Shown here one piece after another: positions 45,370 through 55,150 of a stretch of DNA of 64,000 nucleotides. Below the pieces are notes generated by a model. The model worked only from the letters and a program-made list of their open reading frames with translations, ran no database searches and had not been told where the DNA came from. The DNA is taken from contig NZ_KI911557.1 in assembly GCF_000515215.1 (NCBI RefSeq), forward strand, positions 2,785,741-2,849,740, in the 5' to 3' direction. The position numbers and the translations under genes are program-made. The DNA is from Methylomonas sp. 11b. GTDB lineage: Bacteria > Pseudomonadota > Gammaproteobacteria > Methylococcales > Methylomonadaceae. The stretch's first letter is position 1. Every line of letters begins with the position of its first letter.

Positions 45370-47301
45370 ATGAGAAATCTGGAATTTAAAGAACAGTTGC
45401 ACGAATACACGCATTGGCGCGAACAACTGATTCAGGGAATCGAATTGTATCGGGACTGGCGCAATCGTTATCGCTTCAGTGATCCACAAAGTACTGATAC
45501 GTTGTTAAATATATTGCAAGGATTACACAACGATCGAGTCACCTTGGCGTTTGTGGCGGAGTTTTCCAGAGGTAAAACCGAGTTAATCAACGCACTGTTT
45601 TTTGCTGAAACGGGCGTGCGCTTGTTGCCGTCGTCGCCGGGCCGCACCACGATGTCGCCCACAGAGCTGTTCTGGGATGAAAAAGGCGGCAGCTACATTC
45701 GGCTGCTCAACATCGAGAGCCGCTTGGAAGATATTTCCTTGATGGATTACAAGCGCAATCCTGATCGGTGGACGCAAATCGAATTGAATTGCGAGTCGCC
45801 CACACAAATGCAGGAAGCATTCAGAGAGTTGATTGCCACGAAAAAAGTTTCTCGGGAAATGGCCGATAAGCTTGGCTTGTGGAACGAGCGAGAAGCTGCC
45901 GAACAAGGCATCATCAATCCGGAAACCGTTGAAGTGCCGTGTTGGCGGCATGCGATGATCAGTTTTCCGCATCCTTTATTGAAAGAAGGTTTATGTATTC
46001 TGGATACGCCGGGCCTAAATGCTTTGGGTACCGAGCCAGAGTTAACCTTAAGCATGTTACCCAGCGCTCAAGCGATTATTTTCGTGTTGGCCGCAGATAC
46101 CGGCGTAACCAAAAGCGACTTAGAAATGTGGAAAAGCCACGTCTGTAGCTCCAGGGGTAACCGACGTCAGGGTTTGGCTGTGGTGATGAATAAAATCGAC
46201 TCGATGTGGGACGATTTGGCCGGCGAAACCGGCTATGAAGCCGCGATTCAAAAGCAAATCGATACCTCGGCGATGATCCTGAATCTGGAGAAAGAAGTTA
46301 TTTTTCCGGTCTCAGCGAAACAGGCGCTATTGGCTAAGGTGAAAGGCGATGATGCCTTGCTGCAAAAAAGTCGTCTCAATCTGCTGGAAAGTTATCTGTC
46401 GGACGATATTCTTGATCAACGCCGCGACATTCTGAAAGCTGTGGTTGATAAGGAGATCGGTTTTCTGGTCAGTGAGTCTGTCAAGCTGATGGATTCCAAG
46501 ATTACCAACGCGCAAAAGCAGCTCGATGAATTCAAACAGGTCGATTTCGAGAATCAGGAGTTGACCGGCAAATTGATGGCTGAGACCCGTGACCGTCAAA
46601 ACGCTTACATGGCTAATATCGAGAACTTTCAGGCCAGCCGGAAAGTGTTTGCGGTACAAGCGAAAATGTTGATCGATTCGTTTGCCAAAGAAAAAATCGA
46701 CGACATAATTCGGCGCACCAAAGACGATATGAGTAAAAGTCTGACTACTTACGGCATGAAACAGAACATGCGTAGGTTGTTTGACGAGTTGCGCGATTTG
46801 CTCCAGGATTCAGTCGATATGACCGAAGAAACGCGCCGCTTGATCAAGGCTATCCATAAGAAATTTCAGGACGAATACGGTTTTAAGGAAATCGAGCCGC
46901 AGTTGTTTTCGATCAAACAACACCAGTTCGAACTGGAGCAGATTTTTGATGAAGGCGAAGCGTTTCGCAATAGCGCCAAAACCACGATGACAGAGCAAAG
47001 CATAGTGGTCAATAAGCTATACGGTACGCTGATTGCGAAGGCGAGAAACATTTTGCAACAAGCCCAGCGCGATGCGGTTACCTGGAGTAATAGCGTGCTG
47101 TCGCCGCTGATGCACCAGATCAAGGACCACAAAAAACAAATCGAAAGCCGCTTGATCATGCTCAGGAAAATCAACGAATCCAAAGGCAATGTCAACGAAA
47201 GCATTGCCCAGTTAGAGAGCGAACTGGGTCCGCTACAAGTTCAGTACCAAGAGTTACTCGAGATCCTTAAAGCTGTGCATTTGGAAATAAAAGCCGATTA
47301 G
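45370..47301 (+). CDS. Bacterial dynamin-family GTPase
   Basis: A 643-residue dynamin-like protein, a family that remodels or tethers membranes. The GTPase domain has the P-loop FSRGKTELINAL (GxxxxGK(S/T) in degenerate form EFSRGKT), switch region PSSPGRTTMSPTEL with the conserved Thr, DTPGLNAL (G3) and VVMNKIDS (G4). The rest is a long helical stalk with coiled-coil character and no obvious transmembrane segment, so membrane binding would be peripheral. It is a single gene (bacterial dynamins are often paired). Preceded by GGCGAG before the ATG. Confidence 0.85.
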   Translation: MRNLEFKEQLHEYTHWREQLIQGIELYRDWRNRYRFSDPQSTDTLLNILQGLHNDRVTLAFVAEFSRGKTELINALFFAETGVRLLPSSPGRTTMSPTELFWDEKGGSYIRLLNIESRLEDISLMDYKRNPDRWTQIELNCESPTQMQEAFRELIATKKVSREMADKLGLWNEREAAEQGIINPETVEVPCWRHAMISFPHPLLKEGLCILDTPGLNALGTEPELTLSMLPSAQAIIFVLAADTGVTKSDLEMWKSHVCSSRGNRRQGLAVVMNKIDSMWDDLAGETGYEAAIQKQIDTSAMILNLEKEVIFPVSAKQALLAKVKGDDALLQKSRLNLLESYLSDDILDQRRDILKAVVDKEIGFLVSESVKLMDSKITNAQKQLDEFKQVDFENQELTGKLMAETRDRQNAYMANIENFQASRKVFAVQAKMLIDSFAKEKIDDIIRRTKDDMSKSLTTYGMKQNMRRLFDELRDLLQDSVDMTEETRRLIKAIHKKFQDEYGFKEIEPQLFSIKQHQFELEQIFDEGEAFRNSAKTTMTEQSIVVNKLYGTLIAKARNILQQAQRDAVTWSNSVLSPLMHQIKDHKKQIESRLIMLRKINESKGNVNESIAQLESELGPLQVQYQELLEILKAVHLEIKAD

Positions 47302-47357
47302 TTCGGCTTTTTCTGTCCGCAGTTTAATTGTCTGTTGCTTGTGTTGCGCGCATCAGC

Positions 47358-47924
47358 TTATGGTGATGGATTTGCGGCGCAAGAGTCCAGCAACTTGTGA
47401 AAGTAGTGCCAATCGAAATATGGTCCAGGGTCAGTTTTTCGGCCCGGGGCGATGTCGCTATGGCCGACAATGCGCCTGCTCGATAATTTCGGATAATCTT
47501 CCAGTAATTTTCTAACTACATCGGCAAGACACCGATATTGAACGTCCGTGTAAGCCACGCTGATGGCTCCTTCCAGCTCAATACCAATAGAAAAGTCGTT
47601 ACAGCGTTCCCGATCTTGGTATTTGGAGACGCCTGCATGCCAGGCCCTGCGGTGAAACGGTACATATTGCCTGATACTGCCATCCCGGCGAATCAGCAAA
47701 TGCGAGGACACCTTTAGCTGATATATGTCCTGGAAATAAGGATGTGCGCTGGGATCCAGCCTGTTACAAAACAAGTCATCGATGTAGTCGCCCGCGAATT
47801 GTTCCGGAGGCAGGCTGATGCAATGGATTACCAACAACGAAATATCGTCGGAGTCCGGCCTGTCGTCGCAGTTCGGCGAAGCGACCTGGCAAGCGCTGCT
47901 CAAGTAGTGGCCGCGAATTATCAT
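47358..47924 (-). CDS. ampD: 1,6-anhydro-N-acetylmuramyl-L-alanine amidase AmpD
   Basis: Cleaves the peptide from anhydromuropeptides in cytoplasmic cell-wall recycling. Family segments: LLVIHCISLPPEQF with the first Zn His, LLIRRDGSIRQYVPF, RAWHAGVSKYQ, CNDFSIGIELEG and the second metal region IVGHSDIAPGRKTDPGPYFDW with His, Lys and Asp. There is no signal peptide, so it is cytoplasmic AmpD rather than AmiD. The ATG at 47924 aligns with the E. coli start; an upstream ATG at 47975 would add 17 residues. Confidence 0.94.
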   Translation of the reverse strand: MIIRGHYLSSACQVASPNCDDRPDSDDISLLVIHCISLPPEQFAGDYIDDLFCNRLDPSAHPYFQDIYQLKVSSHLLIRRDGSIRQYVPFHRRAWHAGVSKYQDRERCNDFSIGIELEGAISVAYTDVQYRCLADVVRKLLEDYPKLSSRRIVGHSDIAPGRKTDPGPYFDWHYFHKLLDSCAANPSP

Positions 47925-48080
47925 GGTTTTCAAGCGTTGTAAGTGATGCGGTATTTTATAAGCTTTGCCAGCCATAACCCTACGCTTTTAGTTGCCCTAC
48001 TTGATTGGCCCGAGTTTGATTCAGCTGTCACCGCATGCGGTTTATAATTACCCACCTTGTTCATCGTCAATTAAACGCCC

Positions 48081-48908
48081 ATGCAACCAAACCCAAAGGA
48101 AATCGCGCTTTATCTGGCTGAAGATATCGGTAGCGGCGACATTACCGCCAGCATCGTCTCGCCCGAGACTCAAGCTAATGCCGCAGTGGTAACTCGCGAA
48201 CCCATGGTGCTGTGCGGTAGAGCCTGGTTCGATGAGGTGTTTCGACAATTGAGCCCTCAGGTCATCGTCGATTGGCAATGTGCTGAGGGCGAGAGCATCT
48301 CTGCCAATACCCTGCTATGCCGCTTGCATGGCCCTGCTCGGGCATTGCTGACTGGGGAGCGTACGGCGCTGAATCTACTGCAAACCTTATCCGCGACGGC
48401 GACTGTTGCTCGCCACTATGCGGAGGCCGTGGCAGGTACTGGCTGCAAGGTCTTGGATACCCGCAAAACTCTGCCCGGTTTACGTTTGGCGCAAAAATAC
48501 GCGGTCAAATGCGGAGGTTGTTTCAATCATCGTATCGGTTTATTCGATGCTATCTTGATCAAGGAAAACCACATCCTCGCGGCCGGCTCAATCGCCAATG
48601 CGATCAGGCTGGCTAGGGGCTATGCGGATGTGCCAGTCGAGGTAGAGGTGGAAAATCTTGACGAGTTTGCTCAGGCTTTTGCCGCGCAACCGAATCGGAT
48701 CATGCTGGATAATTTTTCGCTGGTGGATATGCGTACAGCAGTAGAGCTAAATCAGAAACGACTGGAGCTGGAAGCGTCTGGAAATATTACTTTGGATAAT
48801 ATCCGAACTGTTGCCGAGACCGGGGTGGATTTTATCTCGATAGGTGCTTTAACGAAAAACGTAGTTGCGGTCGATCTGTCGATGCGCATTGAGATGCGCA
48901 TCGATTAA
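48081..48908 (+). CDS. nadC: Nicotinate-nucleotide pyrophosphorylase (quinolinate phosphoribosyltransferase)
   Basis: Makes nicotinate mononucleotide from quinolinate and PRPP in NAD synthesis. 275 residues. Segments: [55 protein letters not shown] (substrate site), [16 protein letters not shown] and MLDNFS with phosphate-binding FISIGALTK. Divergent from ampD, an arrangement seen in other gammaproteobacteria. Confidence 0.96.
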   Translation: MQPNPKEIALYLAEDIGSGDITASIVSPETQANAAVVTREPMVLCGRAWFDEVFRQLSPQVIVDWQCAEGESISANTLLCRLHGPARALLTGERTALNLLQTLSATATVARHYAEAVAGTGCKVLDTRKTLPGLRLAQKYAVKCGGCFNHRIGLFDAILIKENHILAAGSIANAIRLARGYADVPVEVEVENLDEFAQAFAAQPNRIMLDNFSLVDMRTAVELNQKRLELEASGNITLDNIRTVAETGVDFISIGALTKNVVAVDLSMRIEMRID

Positions 48909-48924
48909 TCACATGCTGATGCGC

Positions 48925-49437
48925 TCAGTTGACTGCGTTCAGCATCTCGTTTTCGTATAAGCGCAGTTTTTTCCAGTTCGCGAATTTGCTGTCGTCGAAC
49001 GGCGCATCGTGGTCGATGGCGTGCTCGTAGCAACTACGAAATAGGCGGGCAGTCCGAAACGCGTGTAATTCGTCATCGGCGGTTACCGTGTCTACATTGC
49101 CCACTTGGAAGGTTTTATTCCGGGATTTTCCATCTTTTACCCAAAACACCGTGTAGCAAAGATAGCTTTTATCCTTGCGGTGATCGAACTTGATAGTCCT
49201 GGATACGCCGGTCACACCGGTAGTAGTTTTGTTTTTCGGCGGCTTCAAGAAACGAGTCTTACTGCCTTTCAACACCACCAGCATCTGATCGCGCCAAGTA
49301 ATCGCGGCTTTCAGCGACTTGGTTTTACTGCCCCAGAGCTTGTGAGAGAAATAACGGCTGCTCTCCTTGCCGCGCCGAACAATACGAACTTGAAAGCCGA
49401 AAGTATCGGGTTCTGTAATGTGTTTTACTTTTGCCAT
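48925..49437 (-). CDS. Stand-alone AP2-domain protein
   Basis: A 170-residue basic protein with an AP2/ERF-like DNA-binding domain at about 75-140: TGVTGVSRTIKFD on the first strand, YLCYTVFWVKDGKSRNKTFQV and an amphipathic helix AFRTARLFRSCYE. The N-terminal part (GFQVRIVRRGKESSRYFS) resembles a second, degenerate copy. No HNH nuclease is attached, unlike most bacterial AP2 proteins, so it could be a regulator or a mobile-element relic. Lys-rich composition fits nucleic-acid binding. Confidence 0.65.
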   Translation of the reverse strand: MAKVKHITEPDTFGFQVRIVRRGKESSRYFSHKLWGSKTKSLKAAITWRDQMLVVLKGSKTRFLKPPKNKTTTGVTGVSRTIKFDHRKDKSYLCYTVFWVKDGKSRNKTFQVGNVDTVTADDELHAFRTARLFRSCYEHAIDHDAPFDDSKFANWKKLRLYENEMLNAVN

Positions 49438-49687
49438 TTGTCGTACCCTAAAAAATTCACAAAGGTCTGCATAGTGAATTTAAGCAGCGCGAAGCACGCA
49501 GACCGCCTGTTAATTGTGTAAGCTATGGATTACAAATTAGCGCGAAATCGGCTGTCTTGCAAGCGGAATTTGCCGGGATTATTAGGTGAATACCAACTAA
49601 ATTGGTGTAGAATAGGACTCAGCCTTCTCGCAGAGGCGCAAACATCCTCTTAACCTTTTGTTTTGTAAATAATTTTGGAGAAAATTG

Positions 49688-50290
49688 ATGAGCGTTTTAG
49701 TAGGTAAGCAAGCCCCTGACTTTACAGTTCCTGCGGTATTAGGCGACGGTCAAATTGTTGACTCGTACAGTTTCTCGGGTGCGACTAGCGGTAAATATGC
49801 AGTACTTTTCTTTTATCCATTGGATTTTACCTTCGTTTGCCCAAGCGAATTAATTGCTTTGGATCATCGTATCGACGAATTCAAAAGCCGCGGCGTTGAA
49901 GTGGTCGGCGTATCAATTGACTCGCACTTCACTCATAACGCTTGGCGCAACACCCCCGTCAATCAAGGCGGTATCGGTCCCGTCCGTTATACCCTGGCAG
50001 CCGACATGACACATAGCATCTGTAAAGACTATGATGTTGAATCCGCTGGTGGCGTGGCTTTCCGCGGTAGCTTCTTGATCGACAAAGCAGGTGTTGTCCG
50101 TCACCAAGTTGTCAACGACCTGCCACTGGGCCGCAACTTTGACGAAATGTTGCGCATGGTTGACGCGCTGCAATTCCACGAAGAGCATGGCGAAGTTTGC
50201 CCAGCCGGTTGGAACAAAGGTGACGCTGGCATGAATGCCAACCCTGCCGGTGTGGCTGAATACCTGAGTAAAAATGCTGACAAACTGTAA
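49688..50290 (+). CDS. 2-Cys peroxiredoxin (AhpC/TSA family)
   Basis: Reduces hydrogen peroxide and organic peroxides. The 200-residue protein has the peroxidatic Cys51 in DFTFVCPSELIALD, Thr in FTFV, the resolving Cys in GEVCPAGWNKG near the C-terminus, and the GGLG-like/YF elements of typical 2-Cys enzymes (YLSKNADKL). GGAG precedes the ATG at 49688; a TTG three bases earlier is in frame. A strong terminator follows the stop, so the gene is monocistronic. Confidence 0.95.
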   Translation: MSVLVGKQAPDFTVPAVLGDGQIVDSYSFSGATSGKYAVLFFYPLDFTFVCPSELIALDHRIDEFKSRGVEVVGVSIDSHFTHNAWRNTPVNQGGIGPVRYTLAADMTHSICKDYDVESAGGVAFRGSFLIDKAGVVRHQVVNDLPLGRNFDEMLRMVDALQFHEEHGEVCPAGWNKGDAGMNANPAGVAEYLSKNADKL

Positions 50291-50311
50291 GCATTAGCTT
50301 TACTTTGAGAC

Positions 50312-50343
50312 AAGGCGCATTGTCTAGGCAATGCGCCTTTTTT
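50312..50343 (+). terminator. Intrinsic terminator of the peroxiredoxin gene
   Basis: Perfect 11-bp stem AAGGCGCATTG/CAATGCGCCTT with a 6-base loop, followed by TTTT, 21 bases after the stop codon. Confidence 0.9.
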
Positions 50344-50438
50344 ATTGCCTGAATTTTCTCTGTTTTCCTCTCCCACGCCTGCGAATTTAGTTCTGTACTG
50401 ATTCTATTATTAACTCAGCCCCGCTTATTACTGCTATG

Positions 50439-50501
50439 CCGTTCGGCCTGAGTTCCTCTAAGCCCAGGCCGGCGCGCCTTTCGTAGACTCAGGGCGAACG
50501 G
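50439..50501. repeat. Dispersed palindromic repeat (REP/MITE-like)
   Basis: CCGTTCGGCCTGAGT at 50439-50453 and ACTCAGGGCGAACGG at 50487-50501 form 15-base inverted arms with one mismatch around a 33-base centre. The CTCAGGGCGAACGG arm is a common element of extragenic palindromes in proteobacteria. A degraded relative may lie at 19534-19561. Confidence 0.6.
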
Positions 50502-50761
50502 TATTTAAGGGCCGGGTTGATAATCGTCACCCGGCATTATTTATACCCATTACATCTGTGGTTTAAATAGCCCGCTAAACAGGGTTGTTTGAACCAAGTC
50601 ATTGGCTTTTAGCCCTCCCCCTTGCCTATTGTTACTGAGCGAGTGCGCTTTGTCATATATGGCATGTTTCTCGCTGACGACAAGTTAGCATGGAAAATTT
50701 TTTCCGGTTTAAAGCGCCACGCAAAGAGAACGGTTTTACAAAAATGAAGAGCACAAGATGA

Positions 50762-50784
50762 TATAATATTGATACGATATTATA
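50762..50784. promoter_or_regulatory. AT-rich dyad, candidate operator/promoter for the efflux operon
   Basis: TATAATAT at 50762-50769 and ATATTATA at 50777-50784 are perfect inverted arms separated by 7 bases. The left arm contains the consensus -10 hexamer TATAAT. It lies about 107 bases upstream of the adaptor ATG. A TTTACA 21 bases before the hexamer is too far for a normal promoter spacer. A repressor or metal-sensor site is possible but unproven. Confidence 0.35.
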
Positions 50785-50890
50785 CAGGCAGCAGTTAACC
50801 CTCCTTTTCGTTAAGGGGCGTTCTTTTTGAACATCGTGCAACTTTCCGGCTTTGACCGTAAAAATAGCGTTTACATAAAAATAATAATTC

Positions 50891-52030
50891 ATGCACCTCA
50901 ATTTCATCGTTTCGATACTGGCAGCAACCCTTTTAATCGGTTGTTCCGCTCCACCCGACAAGCACCCGGCAAATCAAAAAGTCTCCAATGCATCTGCTGA
51001 GGCAATTAAGGCTACAGCCACTGACCAACATGATGGGCTGATTTCAATTCCAACCGAATCAAGGCCGTATATCAGCGTCGCCACGGTCACGCCGCAAAAT
51101 TTCTCGGCTATGGTGCAAGCGCCCTCGCATGTCGAATTCAGAACCAAAGCCCTATCAGCGGTAAGCGCGGTGGTGGCTGGACGGCTGAAAAAAATTAATA
51201 TACAAGTCGGCGACCGCGTCAAAGCAGGCACACCGATTGCCATTCTGGAAAGCGCCGACGCCGCCAAGATGCGAGCCGACGTTGCAGAATCGAAAGCCGC
51301 TCTGCAACGTGCCGAAGACCGTATGCGTCGCCAGGAGATGATGCAAAAAAGCGGTGTTGGCCTGGAAGTGGAGCGTGCGGAAGCCGATGTGCAATTGCGC
51401 GAAGCGCGGGCCGATTATCAACGCAGCCAACAAGCTTTGCAGATGATCGGAGATGGCACGGATCAGGCCGTGGTATTGCGCGCTTCCGAAGATGGCGTGG
51501 TGTTACAGATTAAATCCTCGAAAGGCTCGGCGTTGGCCGCCGGCGACACCATCATCGAAATCGGCGAACCACAATCGTTGTGGATCGTTGCCGATGTATT
51601 CGATAACGATTTGCCGCTGATCGAAAAAGGCGCCAAAGCGACATTGCAGATCAGCGCCTTACCCGAGCCTGTAACCGGTCGGGTAGTAGCGGTCAGTGCC
51701 GCGATGCAGTCCGATTTACGCCGGGGTGCGGTGTATATCGAATTCGACAATCCCAATTTGGTGTTAAAGCCGGGCATGTTTGCCAAAGGCCTGATCGAAG
51801 CTGCCGGTCCTCACCATATCGTCCTGCCTACCACTGCGGTAGTGATTCGAGACAAAAAACATACCATGGTCTACGTGGAAACCAGCGATGGCCGCTTCGA
51901 GCCACGGCAGGTACTAATTGGACAGGCACGCGACGGTCAGGTGCCGGTGCTGGACGGGCTTAAAGATGGCGAAAAAGTAGTGGTTTCGGGGGCGTTGCTG
52001 CTCGATTCCTCCGCATCTATGCTGCTTTAA
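50891..52030 (+). CDS. RND efflux periplasmic adaptor (CusB/CzcB family)
   Basis: The membrane-fusion subunit that bridges inner-membrane pump and outer-membrane channel. It has a lipoprotein signal (LLIGCSAPP), a biotinyl-lipoyl-like half-motif (AVVAGRLKKINIQVGDRVKAGTPIA, given here in part), a helical hairpin (about 118-180), and beta-barrel segments ending in VVIRDKKHTMVYVE and GLKDGEKVVVSGALLLD. No N-terminal His-rich metal-binding extension. There is no clear Shine-Dalgarno before the ATG, so translation may be weak. The pump gene starts 12 bases downstream. Confidence 0.9.
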   Translation: MHLNFIVSILAATLLIGCSAPPDKHPANQKVSNASAEAIKATATDQHDGLISIPTESRPYISVATVTPQNFSAMVQAPSHVEFRTKALSAVSAVVAGRLKKINIQVGDRVKAGTPIAILESADAAKMRADVAESKAALQRAEDRMRRQEMMQKSGVGLEVERAEADVQLREARADYQRSQQALQMIGDGTDQAVVLRASEDGVVLQIKSSKGSALAAGDTIIEIGEPQSLWIVADVFDNDLPLIEKGAKATLQISALPEPVTGRVVAVSAAMQSDLRRGAVYIEFDNPNLVLKPGMFAKGLIEAAGPHHIVLPTTAVVIRDKKHTMVYVETSDGRFEPRQVLIGQARDGQVPVLDGLKDGEKVVVSGALLLDSSASMLL

Positions 52031-52042
52031 TCGAGGGTACTG

Positions 52043-55000
52043 ATGCTGCGCCCCTTGATTGAGCATTGCGTTCACCGCCGTCTTTTCGTGATTATCGTGG
52101 CGGTGATCATCGCTATTTTCGGTATCCACGCGTTTATGGAAACGCCGATAGAAGCTTATCCGGATGTCACCAACACGCAGGTGACCGTCATTACCCTGAT
52201 GCCGGGCTATGCGCCTGAAGAAGTGGAGCGGCAGGTAACCGTGCCGCTGGAAAGAGTATTGAACGGCACGCCAAATATGCTGCAAATGCGTAGCCAAAGC
52301 TTGTTCGGCTTGTCGCTGGTGACGATTACCTTTGAAGACCATATTGACAGCTTCCATTCCCGCACCGAGATTTCCCAACGTATATCGGGTGCGGAATTAC
52401 CCAGCAGCGTCACGCCGGTATTGGCGCCGGACTACACGCCGCTGGGCGAAATCTACAAATTCACCCTGACCAGTGACAGGCATTCGCTTTACGAGCTGCG
52501 TTCGGAAATGGAATGGAACGTGTCGCGCAAATTGCGCCAGGTGCCGGGGGTTGCTGACGTACTGACTTTCGGCGGTTATTACAAGGAGTTTCATATTCAA
52601 ATCGATCCGACTCGCGTCGAATCGGTAGGGTTGACGCTTGAAGACATCGGGCTTGCCGTGGAAAAGTCCAATAAAAATGTCGGTGCCGGCTTCCTGAGTT
52701 ATGGCGATCAGGAAATGGTGGTGCGTGGTGTCGGCAACCTGGTGTCTGCGGACGACATCAAAAAAATCGTCCTGAAAAACCACGAAGGCACACCGGTCAC
52801 CGTCGGCGACGTTGGCCGCCTGGTGCAATCCTATACGCCACGGCGCGGCACGGTAGGTTTGGACGAACACAAAGACGTGGTGGAAGGTATCGTACTGCTG
52901 CGGCGCGGCCAAAACCCGTCGCGGGTGTTGGACGCCTTGCACGAGAAAGTCGCGGAATTAAATGCTGGGATTTTGCCAGCGGGCATGAAGATCTTGCCGT
53001 TTCTGGATCGCTCTGAATTGGTCAGCAGCACGCTGCATACCGTATTCGACAACTTGCTGCACGGCTTTGCTTTGGTTGTGGGCGTGGTCTGGTTGTTTCT
53101 GCGCAGTATTCGCGGCTCCTTGATTGTGGCGACAGTGATTCCGTTGTCGCTGCTGGTGGCATTTTTAGGTTTATATCAGCTGGGTATGCCCGCCAATTTG
53201 ATTTCCATGGGCGCGATCGATTTCGGCATCATTCTCGATGGCGCAGTGGTGCTGATGGAAAATGTCATGCACCAAGCCCAGCACCGCAAACCGCAATCGC
53301 GGCGGGAAATGCTGCACCTAATCGCCGACGCGGCTGTGGATGTGGCCAAGCCGGCGTTTTTTGCGATGTTGATTATCATCGCCGCGTTGACTCCGGTATT
53401 TACGCTGGAACGCGTAGAAGGCCGGATATTTCGGCCGCTGGCGATGACCTATAGTTTTGCCCTCTCCGGCGGCTTGATCTTTGCGTTGCTGTTGGTGCCG
53501 GCCTTGTGCGCTACCTTCATTCAACCCAAACATGCCTTGGTGGCCGAGCCTAAGTTTTTGGAACGCTTGCGGAATTGGTATTCCCGCTTATTGGCCCAGG
53601 TGCTGGGTAAACGAACCCTGGCTTTGGTCTTTGCCGGCATTTTGTTGTTTGCCGCCGGCTTGGCCGGTGCTGGGCTGGGCACCGAATTTCTACCGGAACT
53701 GGATGAAGGCGACATCCATGTATTTGTGGAAATGCCCCCGAGTATTTCGCTGGATAAAGGTCAGGAAATTCTATTGGACATGCGCCAACGCTTGCTGAAA
53801 TTTCCGGAAGTGTTGGGTATTTTGAGCCAGCAAGGTCGTTCCGAGGACGGCACCGACAACGAAGGCGTGAACATGAGCGAAACCTTCGTGCATCTCAAAC
53901 ACCATGAGCAATGGCGGCCTGGCTGGCACAAAGAAAAGCTGGTAGATGCGATGCGGGCTTCGTTGGAAGAAATACCGGGCGTGCGATTCAATTTTTCGCA
54001 ACCGATCAAGGATAATGTCGAAGAAGCGGTGAGCGGAGTGCGCGGCAAAGTGGTCTTGAAAATCTACGGCCCCGATCTGGAAAAAATGCGTACCACGCTG
54101 GAAGACATCAAACTCCTGCTGGCCAAGGTCGATGGCGTGATCGATCTGGATCTTTACCGCGAATCGCGGGTGCCGCAATTACAAATCAAACTGGATCGCG
54201 CCGCCCTGGCCCGCAATAGTTTTGACGTGGACAGAGTGCAAGACACCATCGAAATCGGCATGGCCGGCAGGATAGTCTCCGAATTGTGGCAAGGCGAGCG
54301 GCCGGTGCCGATACGTTTGATTTTGCCGGAGAACGAACGCGGCGATATTGAGAAAATCGGCAATATGAACGTGGTCAATCCTTCCGGAGCTTATATTCCG
54401 CTGCGGGATTTGACCACTATCGATATTGCCCAAGGCCGCACTTCCATCGAACGCGAAGCCAATAGCCGTTACATGGCCTTGAAATTTAACGTGGAAGGCC
54501 GCGATTTAGGCTCGGTGGTACATGAAACCATGGAGTTGGTCGCTGCCAATATCAAAGTACCGGAAGACCATTTCCTGAGCTGGGGCGGCGAGTTTGAAAA
54601 TCAGCAGCGGGCGACGGCCCGCTTGGGTGTGGTGGTGCCGATAGCGGTATTGATCGTACTGGGCTTGTTGTATAGTGCTTTGCAATCAGGGCGTAGCGCG
54701 GCGGCGATCCTGATTGCCACGCCGTTTGCGATGACCGGCGGTGTGTTTGCGCTGATGTTCACCAATATTCCGCTGTCGGTCAGCGCGGCAATTGGCTTTA
54801 TCGCCTTGCTCGGCCAAGTATGCCTGATGGGTTTACTGGTACTCAGTGCGACCGAGGAAATGCGCCGCAGCGGCATGGACTTGCTGGCAGCGATCAAGGA
54901 AGGTGCGACTCAGCGCTTGCGTCCGGTATTGATGGCCTCGCTGTTGGCATTGCTGGGACTATTACCGATGGCTTTATCGACCAGCATCGGTAGCGAAACC

Positions 55001-55150
55001 CAGCGGCCGTTTGCCGTAGTGATCGTCGGCGGTATGTTGACCACCTTTTTGGTGGCTATGTTTATCCTGCCGGTGATTTATTCATTCGTGACCAGCAAAC
55101 AAATCCTCACGCCCGAAGAAGCCGACGAATTATTGGACAGCCAAGTATGA
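52043..55150 (+). CDS. Heavy-metal RND efflux pump (CzcA/CusA family)
   Basis: The 1035-residue proton-driven pump. N-terminal helix, EAYPDVTNTQV, QVTVPLERVLNG, and in TM4 the segment DFGIILDGAVVLMENVMHQ. This is the CzcA-like HME pattern (DFGxxxDGAVV...EN) that differs from CusA (which has a DAA pattern). It suggests divalent cations such as Co, Zn, Cd or Ni rather than Cu(I), though substrate is not certain. Typical repeat of the large periplasmic loops and twelve membrane segments are present. It overlaps the outer-membrane-factor gene by four bases (ATGA). Confidence 0.93.
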   Translation: MLRPLIEHCVHRRLFVIIVAVIIAIFGIHAFMETPIEAYPDVTNTQVTVITLMPGYAPEEVERQVTVPLERVLNGTPNMLQMRSQSLFGLSLVTITFEDHIDSFHSRTEISQRISGAELPSSVTPVLAPDYTPLGEIYKFTLTSDRHSLYELRSEMEWNVSRKLRQVPGVADVLTFGGYYKEFHIQIDPTRVESVGLTLEDIGLAVEKSNKNVGAGFLSYGDQEMVVRGVGNLVSADDIKKIVLKNHEGTPVTVGDVGRLVQSYTPRRGTVGLDEHKDVVEGIVLLRRGQNPSRVLDALHEKVAELNAGILPAGMKILPFLDRSELVSSTLHTVFDNLLHGFALVVGVVWLFLRSIRGSLIVATVIPLSLLVAFLGLYQLGMPANLISMGAIDFGIILDGAVVLMENVMHQAQHRKPQSRREMLHLIADAAVDVAKPAFFAMLIIIAALTPVFTLERVEGRIFRPLAMTYSFALSGGLIFALLLVPALCATFIQPKHALVAEPKFLERLRNWYSRLLAQVLGKRTLALVFAGILLFAAGLAGAGLGTEFLPELDEGDIHVFVEMPPSISLDKGQEILLDMRQRLLKFPEVLGILSQQGRSEDGTDNEGVNMSETFVHLKHHEQWRPGWHKEKLVDAMRASLEEIPGVRFNFSQPIKDNVEEAVSGVRGKVVLKIYGPDLEKMRTTLEDIKLLLAKVDGVIDLDLYRESRVPQLQIKLDRAALARNSFDVDRVQDTIEIGMAGRIVSELWQGERPVPIRLILPENERGDIEKIGNMNVVNPSGAYIPLRDLTTIDIAQGRTSIEREANSRYMALKFNVEGRDLGSVVHETMELVAANIKVPEDHFLSWGGEFENQQRATARLGVVVPIAVLIVLGLLYSALQSGRSAAAILIATPFAMTGGVFALMFTNIPLSVSAAIGFIALLGQVCLMGLLVLSATEEMRRSGMDLLAAIKEGATQRLRPVLMASLLALLGLLPMALSTSIGSETQRPFAVVIVGGMLTTFLVAMFILPVIYSFVTSKQILTPEEADELLDSQV

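Larger units (their letters stand above)
50344..50890. other. Long intergenic region upstream of the RND efflux operon
   Basis: About 550 bases without a credible gene. It contains a 15-base-arm inverted repeat (50439-50501) and an AT-rich dyad (50762-50784) that includes TATAAT and is a candidate control region for the efflux operon. A minus-strand open frame at 50653-50961 has no family resemblance and overlaps the adaptor start; it is not called. Confidence 0.5.

Noticed and set aside
50653..50961. 102-codon minus-strand frame upstream of the efflux operon
   Set aside because: No signal or family motif, no ribosome-binding site, and it overlaps the adaptor start region.
52207..54897. Minus-strand frames within the RND pump gene
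   Set aside because: They are antisense shadows; the pump has continuous family motifs and the operon's spacing.
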